From NCBI GenBank assembly GCA_038207155.1, contig JBBRAB010000013.1, positions 54,259 to 118,258 of the forward strand: a DNA stretch of 64,000 nucleotides, in the 5' to 3' direction. Position 1 is the first letter of the stretch; each line of letters starts with the position of its first letter. This document shows, piece after piece, positions 57,720 to 64,000 of this stretch. The position numbers and the translations under genes are program-made. Origin of the DNA: FEN-1139 sp038207155 (GTDB lineage: Bacteria; Myxococcota_A; Polyangia; Polyangiales; Polyangiaceae). The notes under the pieces are model-generated. The model was not told the DNA's origin. It did no database searches and saw nothing but the letters and a program-made list of their open reading frames with translations.

Positions 57720-58982
57720 ATGGCAGAGCATCCGATTGAGCCTTCACTCGAGCAACGTGACCCCGAGATCGCCCGCCTCATCCGGGCCGAAGAGCGACTT
57801 GAAGCCGACACGCTGCGCCTAATCCCGAGCGAGAACTACGTCTCGCGCGCCGTGCTTGAGGCGACGGGCAGCATTCTGACGAATAAGTATTCCGAGGGAT
57901 ATGCTGGCAAGCGCTACTACGAGGGACAGCAGGTCATCGACCAGATCGAGCAGCTTGCCGTTGGCCGTCTCAAGGCCCTGTTCGGAGCCGAGCATTGCAA
58001 TGTGCAGCCCTACAGCGGCAGCCCTGCCAACCTCGCCGTGTACCTGGCATTCTGCAAACCGGGCGATCCGGTGCTCGGCCTGGGCCTGCCTGCAGGCGGT
58101 CACCTGACGCACGGCTGGAGCGTCAGCATCACGGGCAAGTATTTTGCGAGTAAGGCCTACGGCGTGCGCGCCTCGGACCACCGCATCGACCTCGATGAGG
58201 TCCGACGCCTCGCCCACGAGATCAAGCCGAAGATCATCTGGTGCGGTACCACGGCCTATCCCCGGACCCTGGAGTTCGACAAATTCCGGGAGATCGCGGA
58301 CGAGGTCGGCGCCAAGCTTTGTGCGGACATTTCGCATATCTCGGGGCTCGTCGTTGGCGGCGTGCATCCCTCGCCGATGGGTATTGCCGACGTGGTGACG
58401 AGCACCACGCACAAGACCCTGCGCGGCCCTCGTGGCGGCGTCATTTTCAGTCGTGAAGCCTACGCCAAGGACATCGATCGCGCGGTGTTCCCAGGACTCC
58501 AGGGCGGCCCGCACAACCAAACGACCGCCGGCATCGCGGTGGCTGCGCTGGAAGCGGCTCAGCCGAGCTTCAAGCTGTACGCTCAGGCCGTGGTCGACAA
58601 CGCCAAGCTGCTCGCCGAAGAGCTCACCTCGCGCGGCTTTAGCCTCGTGACAGGCGGTACCGACAACCACCTGATTCTCATCGATCTCACCAACAAAAAC
58701 GTCAGTGGTAAGCTGGCAGCTCAGGCCCTCGACCGCGCGGGTATTTGCGGAAACTACAACTCCGTGCCCTTCGATCCACGCAAGCCCTTTGACCCCTCGG
58801 GGCTGCGCATTGGAACCCCCGCAATCACGTCACGCGGCATGGGCGCCCCCGAGATGAAGCGACTCGCCGGTTGGATGGCGGACGTGGTGTCCAACATCGA
58901 CGACGTAGCCCGCATCGCGACGATTGCTGGCGAAGTCCGCGAGCTATGCGCGGGGTTCCCCGCTCCAGGCCTCCCAGTCTGA
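57720..58982 (+). CDS. glyA: Serine hydroxymethyltransferase
   Basis: 420 residues. PLP enzyme: LIPSENYVSRAVLEATGSI, YYEGQQVIDQIE, NVQPYSGSPANLAVY, and Schiff-base Lys232 in STTHKTLRGPRGG. It interconverts serine and glycine with one-carbon transfer to tetrahydrofolate. Length is typical (415-420). No glycine riboswitch was recognised in the 173 bp above the start. The next gene on the same strand is a kinase, then purU, also one-carbon metabolism. Confidence 0.98.
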   Translation: MAEHPIEPSLEQRDPEIARLIRAEERLEADTLRLIPSENYVSRAVLEATGSILTNKYSEGYAGKRYYEGQQVIDQIEQLAVGRLKALFGAEHCNVQPYSGSPANLAVYLAFCKPGDPVLGLGLPAGGHLTHGWSVSITGKYFASKAYGVRASDHRIDLDEVRRLAHEIKPKIIWCGTTAYPRTLEFDKFREIADEVGAKLCADISHISGLVVGGVHPSPMGIADVVTSTTHKTLRGPRGGVIFSREAYAKDIDRAVFPGLQGGPHNQTTAGIAVAALEAAQPSFKLYAQAVVDNAKLLAEELTSRGFSLVTGGTDNHLILIDLTNKNVSGKLAAQALDRAGICGNYNSVPFDPRKPFDPSGLRIGTPAITSRGMGAPEMKRLAGWMADVVSNIDDVARIATIAGEVRELCAGFPAPGLPV

Positions 58983-59190
58983 TTGCTCGCAGGCCAATGC
59001 TGACGCGGCGGTATGTCCGCTGCGTCGACTCGGCAAATCGGTCCGACTCCCTCTAATCAAGGGAGTTTGGGCCGTTTTTGTTATCGCGGTTCTCCCTCAT
59101 CAAACCGCGCGTCGCATGTGGGTATTTCACCCTCACCAGGAAAAGCTGTCCGGTCTCCAACAGAGGGTGCAAAATGGTTGGGATCACCGA

Positions 59191-61209
59191 ATGGGGAATC
59201 CTCTGTCACACGAAGAGCTGCCAATCTCGCTAGGGCCCTACACCCTGACTCGGCTGCTTGCGCGTGGTGGGATGGCTGAGGTCTACGAGGCTTGGCGTAG
59301 TGGCCCTCGAGGCTTTGCTAAGCGGTTTGCTCTCAAGCGATTGCTACCCCAATTTGCCCGCGACGAACGCTATCTGCGTATGTTTGATGATGAGGCGCGT
59401 GTTCAGGCGCTCCTCACGCATCCCAATCTCGTTCAGGTCGTCGACTTCGGCGAACATGGCGGGGAACCGTTCATCGCGCTCGAGTTCGTTGATGGCGTTT
59501 CGCTTGCTGACGCGCTTGAAGCCGCTGGCTCTGCGGGGCGCGTCGCTGGCACTGCGACCGTGGCAAGGATCGCGCGGACGCTCCTGGAGGGGCTGGGGCA
59601 CGTGCATGATGCTTGTGATCCCGACGGGCGCCCGCTTCGACTGGTGCATCGGGACGTCAGTCCTGAGAACATCCTCATCTCGAAGCTCGGCGAGATCAAG
59701 CTGGCCGATTTCGGGATTCTACGGGGCGCCGGCTTCGGGACGCCCACGCGACCGGGTGAACTCAAGGGTAAGCTCGGCTACGTCGCGCCCGAACAGTGCC
59801 AGGGGCAGCTGGTTGATCACCGCAGCGATTTGTTTTCACTGGCGGTTGTCTTGGCCGAGCTCGTTCTCGGGCGGCCGCTGTTCGGCGGACGCTCTCCGCT
59901 GGAAATCGTCGAGCGAGTCACCAATGCGGATTTGACTGAGCTCGAACGCGCGCCGTCCGGGCTCAATCCTTCCCTAAAAAACTGGCTGAAGCACTCGTTG
60001 GCCAGGCGACGCGAAGACCGTTTCCCCGATGCGTCGGCGATGCTGCGGGCACTCGAGCAAGCGCTCTCTCCTGCCGAGTTTCATGCGGACTCGACCGAGC
60101 TCCTAGGGTGGCTGGTCGACCTTCGCGTCATCAATCTGCGCTCGCGCATCACTCCGCGCGCTCCGACCCAGCTAGACGTGCCCCAGCTGGACGCGTCCCA
60201 GCGGAATCAGTCTCGGCTTGCGGCGGACCGTGCCTCCGCGTCGCCCGTCGTGGCGCGTGTTTCGGCTGATGCCTCGCTTCCCCTGATGATCCGTCGCCCG
60301 GGTGGCACCATCGTCGGACCTGTTGCACTGTCGTCCGTTGTGGAGATGCTCGTCACTGGAGGCATCGACGGTGAGACTCAGGTCTCGAAGGCGGGTGGTG
60401 GGTACGGTCCGCTAAGCTCGCTCCCGCCGTTCGAGCGCTACATGCAGCGGCGTCTCATGGATTTTGGACCACTCCCTGCGCAGCTCGCTCAGCGCGCAGA
60501 GCCGATCGCATTCGGGAGCGTGGCTGCTCGCCTGTTTGGTTTGGTGTCGTCGCGGGCAACGGGCCTGCTGATCCTACGTCGCGACACGTTCAAGCTACAG
60601 ATTGCGCTCGAGTCAGGCGTGCCGTTGGCGGTGGCCTGTTCGGACCCCACGCAGCTGTTCTGTCATCGCCTTCAGCGTGCTGGAATGCTTTCGTCAAGCG
60701 ACCACAAGAAATGCGTGGAGGGCGCGTTCACGAGTGGCATCGCGGTTGGGACTTGGCTTGTGACGCACCACGTCATTCGCAAGGAAGTCTTGCCGCCGCT
60801 GCTCGAGGAGCAGCTGGTCGAGCGACTCTCGCTCGCGACTCGGCAAACGGAAGGGCAGCTCGTCTTCTGGGACGGTCGTCGCGATGAAGTCAATTCGCTG
60901 CTACCGACCGGGCGCGGGCCGTACGCGCTCGTGGCCACCGCCGTGCGCCGCAGCTTTCGCCCAGAGGAGCTCAATGCTTGGCGCCCTCGTCTCGCTGGAC
61001 TGCGGGCGCGAGTGGCCAACCCGACAGGCGAGCTTGAAGCGGCACTGCTGCCGACCGAACTCGAACGTCGATTGCTCGCCGGAATCGCCCTGAGTGGCCG
61101 GCTTGACGGCGGTCTCGACGATTTGGGCACCTCCCCCAGGGGAAGTGAACGCGCTCTGGCCGCTCTGGTGGCGCTGCTCGCCGCAGGCGTCGTGGTGCCG
61201 GAATCCTGA
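59191..61209 (+). CDS. Ser/Thr protein kinase with GYF-like and DUF4388-like regions
   Basis: 673 residues from ATG 59191 (GTG 59167 is also open). Kinase: LLARGGMAEVYEA, Lys49 in FALKR, catalytic HRDVSPENIL, DFG, and GYVAPEQ. Then about 100 residues of linker, a GYF_2-like domain (GGTIVGPVALSSVVEMLVTG) and a C-terminal domain like DUF4388/PATAN (GSVAARLFGLVSSRATGLLI). No membrane helix. HRDVSPEN with Ser is common in myxobacterial kinases. The position between glyA and purU does not by itself imply function. Confidence 0.9.
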   Translation: MGNPLSHEELPISLGPYTLTRLLARGGMAEVYEAWRSGPRGFAKRFALKRLLPQFARDERYLRMFDDEARVQALLTHPNLVQVVDFGEHGGEPFIALEFVDGVSLADALEAAGSAGRVAGTATVARIARTLLEGLGHVHDACDPDGRPLRLVHRDVSPENILISKLGEIKLADFGILRGAGFGTPTRPGELKGKLGYVAPEQCQGQLVDHRSDLFSLAVVLAELVLGRPLFGGRSPLEIVERVTNADLTELERAPSGLNPSLKNWLKHSLARRREDRFPDASAMLRALEQALSPAEFHADSTELLGWLVDLRVINLRSRITPRAPTQLDVPQLDASQRNQSRLAADRASASPVVARVSADASLPLMIRRPGGTIVGPVALSSVVEMLVTGGIDGETQVSKAGGGYGPLSSLPPFERYMQRRLMDFGPLPAQLAQRAEPIAFGSVAARLFGLVSSRATGLLILRRDTFKLQIALESGVPLAVACSDPTQLFCHRLQRAGMLSSSDHKKCVEGAFTSGIAVGTWLVTHHVIRKEVLPPLLEEQLVERLSLATRQTEGQLVFWDGRRDEVNSLLPTGRGPYALVATAVRRSFRPEELNAWRPRLAGLRARVANPTGELEAALLPTELERRLLAGIALSGRLDGGLDDLGTSPRGSERALAALVALLAAGVVVPES

Positions 61210-61289
61210 GCTCGTTCGTTGTCAGTCTCTGCCGCGCTAAACCCGGGTAGGGGTTTGGGGGGTGCGCTGCGCAGCGATTCGTCGTAGAA

Positions 61290-62183
61290 ATGCCTGGAAC
61301 CGCTCCCATGGCATCCTCACTTCCGCCCACAGGGCGCACAGCAACGCTTCTCGTCTCTTGCCCCGATCGCCGCGGCATTGTGGCTGCGCTCGCGCAGGTT
61401 CTGTTTGGGCATGGCGCAAATATCCTGGACTCCGACCAGCATTCGGATCCGGTTGCTCAGCAGTTCTTCCAGCGCATTCGCTTCGATCTCACGGAGCTGC
61501 TCACCGACCAGGGCACGCTCGAGCGTGCCATCGCGGAGGTCGCGCAGCGGTTCGAGATGCAGTACCGCCTGTGTCTCTCGACGCAACCCAAGCGCGTGGC
61601 GATCTTCGTCTCTAAGTACGAGCACTGCCTGCTTGATCTGCTCCTTCGACATCGTGCCGGTGAGCTCGAATGCGAGATCCCGGTCGTCATCAGTAATCAT
61701 CCCGATCTTGAGTCGCGGGTGCGTCATTTCGGCCTCGAGTTCCGGGTGTTTCCACTCGATCCAAGCAACAAACTCGGACAAGAGCAGGCAGAGCTCGCGT
61801 TGCTCGATGAGCTGAAGATCGATCTGGTCGTACTCGCGCGCTACATGCAAGTGCTCTCCACCGACTTTGTTGATCGCTACAATCGGCGCATCATCAACAT
61901 TCACCACTCGTTCTTGCCAGCCTTCGTCGGCGGGCGGCCGTACCATCAGGCTTACGAACGCGGCGTGAAGTTGATCGGCGCCACGGCGCATTACGCCACT
62001 CGCTTACTCGACGAAGGTCCGATCGTCGAGCAGGACGTCGTGCGTTGTTCGCACCGCGATCAGGTCGAGGATTTGGCGCGCAAGGGCCGTGATCTCGAGA
62101 AGGTCGTGCTCGCGCGCGCGGTGCGCTGGCACCTGGACGACCGCGTGCTGGTGTACGGCAACAAGACGGTCGTCTTCGAATGA
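61290..62183 (+). CDS. purU: Formyltetrahydrofolate deformylase
   Basis: 297 residues from ATG 61290 (ATG 61308 is possible). The ACT domain starts LLVSCPDRRGIVAALAQVLF. The hydrolase domain has N203-I-H205-H-S-F-L-P-A-F and VKLIGATAHYAT, with Asp241 in LDEGPIVEQDV, the catalytic triad of formyl-THF enzymes. It releases formate from 10-formyltetrahydrofolate, feeding purine synthesis and one-carbon balance. Length matches PurU (280-300). A GC hairpin follows. Confidence 0.95.
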   Translation: MPGTAPMASSLPPTGRTATLLVSCPDRRGIVAALAQVLFGHGANILDSDQHSDPVAQQFFQRIRFDLTELLTDQGTLERAIAEVAQRFEMQYRLCLSTQPKRVAIFVSKYEHCLLDLLLRHRAGELECEIPVVISNHPDLESRVRHFGLEFRVFPLDPSNKLGQEQAELALLDELKIDLVVLARYMQVLSTDFVDRYNRRIINIHHSFLPAFVGGRPYHQAYERGVKLIGATAHYATRLLDEGPIVEQDVVRCSHRDQVEDLARKGRDLEKVVLARAVRWHLDDRVLVYGNKTVVFE

Positions 62184-62188
62184 GCGAG

Positions 62189-62205
62189 GGCCCGCTTTGC
62201 GGGCC
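62189..62205 (+). terminator. Short GC hairpin after purU
   Basis: GGCCCGC (62189-62195) and GCGGGCC (62199-62205) around a TTT loop, 5 bp beyond the stop. No T-tract. Confidence 0.45.
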
Positions 62206-62219
62206 GCCAGCGGGGGCAA

Positions 62220-62252
62220 CTGGGGACAGGGAACCGTTGCTGGGGACAGGGA
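62220..62252. repeat. Two copies of CTGGGGACAGGGA
   Basis: At 62220-62232 and 62240-62252, 20-bp period, in the gap between purU and the MerR-type gene. The complement (TCCCTGTCCCCAG) resembles repeat motifs at 29414-29473. Confidence 0.75.
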
Positions 62253-62264
62253 GCTGTCGGGCGA

Positions 62265-63194
62265 TTAGCGCAGTCCCATTCGCGCGATTGCGGCATCGAG
62301 GGCGGCCCATTCGACGACCAGCTCGGCGCGCTCCGGAAGAGGCGTGACCCGTTCTGCCCCTTTGCCGCCGACCCACAGGGAGCGTTCGGGGGCCAGAAGC
62401 TCGGCGAGTTGACGTAGGTGCTCGGCAGCCCCAGTTGGGGGCGCCGCCAGAGAGACGCTGACTCCCACTGCGCTGGCGCCGAGGGACTCGGCAGCCTCCG
62501 CGATCTCTTGCGGTGGAGTGTCCGTCCCCAGGGTCCGCACAACGAGCCCATGCACGGCGAGGTAGACGCTCACCATCTCCAGTCCAAGGCCATGGGTCTC
62601 GCGCGGGAGCGTCGCGAGCAGGACGCAGGGTCCCTGACTGCCATCGTGCTGAGCGGCGAGAAAGCGCAGGTGGCTCGACAGGACTTCGGCGATCAGGTGT
62701 TCGTGCCGGACCCCGAGCTCGCCACCCGCCCAGCTCGTGCCCACCCGTTCGAGCAGCGGCCCCGCCACCTCAGTGATGAAGCGCTTGGAGCCTTCGGTGG
62801 CTGAAAGCTGCCGAAGCTCGAGGCGGAGCGCATCGACTTCCTCGCGCGAAAGTAGGTCCATCAGGCGGTCGACTGCGGGGAGTGCAAAAAGGGGATCGGC
62901 CGGCGCTCGCGACTGGGCGCTGAGCAACTCCTTCAAGGCATCGACCTCCAGGCGAATCGCCTCGCCCGCGCGGTAGCCAAGCTTCATGGCGCGACTGACG
63001 AGCACGAGACGCTCGACGTCGCCCTCTTCGTAGACGCGGACTCCCTGATCGTTGCGGATCGGGCAGGGAAAGCCATAGCGCCGCTCCCACATCCGCAGGG
63101 TGTCGGCAGAAATGCCGCTGAGTCGGGAGGCAACTCGAATCGAGAAACCCTGTCGTGGCTCAGTAGGATCGATACTCAGGGACGTCAGGGTCAT
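62265..63194 (-). CDS. MerR-family regulator with cobalamin-binding domain (CarA/CarH-like)
   Basis: 309 residues from ATG 63194. The MerR DNA-binding domain is VASRLSGISADTLRMWERRY (21-40) followed by a wing. The four-helix bundle has the CarH light-sensing motif Wx9EH: W155 with E165 and H166. The B12-binding Rossmann domain has ExHxxG (E199-T-H201-G-L-G), where H201 would be the lower axial ligand. In CarH these residues bind adenosylcobalamin, and light breaks the tetramer to release DNA. The frame is open upstream through the hexanucleotide repeat, which would add a (Lys-Arg) tract; a start at ATG 63194 is more likely. Confidence 0.88.
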   Translation of the reverse strand: MTLTSLSIDPTEPRQGFSIRVASRLSGISADTLRMWERRYGFPCPIRNDQGVRVYEEGDVERLVLVSRAMKLGYRAGEAIRLEVDALKELLSAQSRAPADPLFALPAVDRLMDLLSREEVDALRLELRQLSATEGSKRFITEVAGPLLERVGTSWAGGELGVRHEHLIAEVLSSHLRFLAAQHDGSQGPCVLLATLPRETHGLGLEMVSVYLAVHGLVVRTLGTDTPPQEIAEAAESLGASAVGVSVSLAAPPTGAAEHLRQLAELLAPERSLWVGGKGAERVTPLPERAELVVEWAALDAAIARMGLR

Positions 63195-63268
63195 GGGATG
63201 CCTTCCAGTCTCGGACAACTCTAAGTCACCAGTTCGACATCTGCCAACTGCTGAGCAGTCCCGCCCCC
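63195..63268. other. Probable promoter region of the MerR/B12 regulator
   Basis: 74 bp between the ATG and the hexanucleotide repeat. It should contain the promoter and any autoregulatory operator, which would place the repeat just upstream of or inside the promoter. No clear -35/-10 was identified. Confidence 0.35.
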
Positions 63269-63388
63269 GCTTCCGCTTCCGCTTCCGCTTCCGCTTCCGC
63301 TTCCGCTTCCGCTTCCGCTTCCGCTTCCGCTTCCGCTTCCGCTTCCGCTTCCGCTTCCGCTTCCGCTTCCGCTTCCGCTTCCGCTTCC
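63269..63388. repeat. (GCTTCC)20 hexanucleotide microsatellite
   Basis: Twenty perfect copies of GCTTCC, 120 bp, with no interruption. On the minus strand, in frame with the MerR/B12 gene, it reads as AAG-CGG repeats (Lys-Arg). Perfection implies recent or ongoing slippage. Confidence 0.97.
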
Positions 63389-63395
63389 CAGCTAA

Positions 63396-63523
63396 CGGAC
63401 CGCAGCGCTCCCCGGGGCTTCGGGTGCTCGGGGCGCTTACGCCGGCTTTGCTTCGCACGGACGAGTAGCGGACCGCAGCGCTCCCCGGGGCTTCGGGTGC
63501 TCGGGGCGCTTACGCCGGCTTTG
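63396..63523. repeat. 55-bp exact direct repeat, 73-bp period
   Basis: Copies at 63396-63450 and 63469-63523, 18 bp apart, directly after the hexanucleotide repeat. Each copy contains short GC palindromes (CCCCGGGG). No ORF or RNA gene was recognised in the copies. Confidence 0.93.
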
Positions 63524-63751
63524 ACTGCGTACCCGCCCGGGGGCCCACTTCGTGGGTCCCTTTTCCGGGCTGGGGGTTGGGGTCTCTTTGGCTCCGCAGT
63601 GGGGTTGGGACTTGAACTGGTAGCACCCGCCGGCGGGCGCCCCTGCGCTCCGAAGCGCCCGGTCGCTTGCTAGGTCCGTACGCGTCGAGCTTCATTGGTC
63701 CGGGGGTGCGGCGCGGCACTCAGTCGCACGGCAACTGACGACGGATGTCGG
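63524..63751. other. Non-coding GC-rich region
   Basis: 228 bp with no gene supported. A hairpin GGGCCCACTTCGTGGGTCCC (63541-63560) is present. GGGACTTGAACTGG (63607-63620) looks superficially like a reversed tRNA T-arm, but no stem or acceptor fits. Confidence 0.4.
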
Positions 63752-63779
63752 CTCACAGTTCCCCGCTCACAGTTCCCCG
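63752..63779. repeat. Two tandem 14-bp repeats
   Basis: CTCACAGTTCCCCG at 63752-63765 and 63766-63779, with a partial third copy. They share CAGTTCCCC with the repeats at 29414-29473. Confidence 0.85.
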
Positions 63780-63828
63780 CTCCCCGTAACGGTCGCTGCT
63801 CGGCCCGCGACCGTCCTCCTCGGTGCGG

Positions 63829-64000
63829 CTATCTGCGACAGAGGGCGTAGAGACGGGCCCCAAGTGAATCGAGGCTGGTCTCGGCGGCGGCGACGTCCGC
63901 GGCGCTGAGGTGCCCCCAGGCGACCGCGACGCGCAGCGCGGTGCGTGACTCGCAGAGCGAGCCGCGAGCGGTTTCAAACCGCAAGCGAGCCTGCCCCCGC
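63829..64000 (-). CDS. Four-helix-bundle protein (23S rRNA IVS-type), C-terminal fragment
   Basis: The gene continues beyond the window end; 56 codons before the stop (TAG 63829-63831) are visible. The sequence ETARGSLCESRTALRVAVAW, then GHLSAADV and LDSLGARLYAL, matches the second half of small four-helix-bundle proteins first seen in 23S rRNA intervening sequences (pattern ARGSL.E...L..A...G.L). These proteins are about 120 residues, form pentamers and have no established function. The repeat-rich non-coding stretch before it is in keeping with an accessory region. Confidence 0.72.
   Translation of the reverse strand, partial: RGQARLRFETARGSLCESRTALRVAVAWGHLSAADVAAAETSLDSLGARLYALCRR

Noticed and set aside
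63269..63468. Phe-Arg repeat protein on the plus strand of the microsatellite
   Set aside because: It is only the translation of GCTTCC repeats with no conserved sequence on either side.
63396..63523. CRISPR array
   Set aside because: Only two copies of a 55-bp unit with an 18-bp spacer, and no cas genes are present.
63600..63680. tRNA gene on the minus strand
   Set aside because: A T-arm-like sequence (GTTCAAGTCCC) is present, but its flanks do not pair and no anticodon or acceptor stem can be built.

Overview
The window is high-GC, gene-dense bacterial DNA. It looks like a myxobacterium or close deltaproteobacterial relative. The evidence is three Ser/Thr protein kinases (one fused to an AAA-type ATPase and repeats), Gly/Thr-rich and Cys-rich lipoproteins, a RCC1-repeat lipoprotein with Cys pairs, a Gld-like ABC operon with a DUF4340 protein, and a CarH-type MerR/cobalamin regulator. 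Most of the window is chromosomal housekeeping. No rRNA, tRNA, CRISPR array, insertion sequence or prophage was found.

Layout. 1-3 kb: the end of a sigma-54 activator, a Dam-like methylase, an SH3-domain protein and a small hypothetical. 3-8 kb (minus): an ABC ATPase, permease, GldG-like and DUF4340 operon. 8-17.7 kb: secA, a TetR regulator, a thioesterase, the RseP-like protease, rsmB and dapA-dapB. 17.7-21.8 kb: two alkaline-phosphatase-superfamily lipoproteins and a kinase. 21.8-25 kb (minus): an ATP-grasp, alpha-E and transglutaminase operon in which every gene carries an in-frame TAG; the first also has an internal deletion with frame changes and the last a 71-bp-period duplication. 25.2-29.4 kb: a VKOR-Dsb fusion, a Cys-rich OmpA-like protein, a TlpA-like thioredoxin and an RlmI-like methyltransferase. 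29.4-30.3 kb: a small accessory patch (tandem repeats, possible Rhs remnant, nucleotidyltransferase with an altered catalytic motif, inverted repeat). 30.4-34.6 kb: lgt, a PEP-mutase-family lyase, and a TPP riboswitch with thiC. 34.9-40.2 kb: a lipoprotein, then a minus-strand FecR, ECF sigma, envelope protein and RCC1 operon. 40.4-47 kb: hsp33, yacG, glyS and ppdK. 47.2-53.4 kb: a hypothetical, a candidate plus-strand RNA, a DUF1573 lipoprotein, a Cys-rich lipoprotein, an Omp85-like barrel and hemL. 53.5-62.2 kb: a very large kinase, glyA, a kinase with GYF and DUF4388-like regions, and purU. 62.2-64 kb: a CarH-like regulator with a 20-copy hexanucleotide repeat upstream, further repeats, and the end of a four-helix-bundle protein.

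How the genes fit together. Lysine synthesis (dapAB), thiamine synthesis (thiC), tetrapyrrole synthesis (hemL) and one-carbon metabolism (glyA, purU) are anchored by clear catalytic motifs. Envelope biogenesis is well represented (secA, rseP, lgt, an Omp85-like barrel, many lipoproteins). The VKOR-Dsb/TlpA operon would supply disulfide chemistry to the Cys-rich exported proteins encoded in this window. The strongest oddities are the TAG-interrupted ATP-grasp/alpha-E/transglutaminase operon, the hexanucleotide repeat ahead of the CarH-like regulator, and a plus-strand terminator with no plus-strand gene in front of it.
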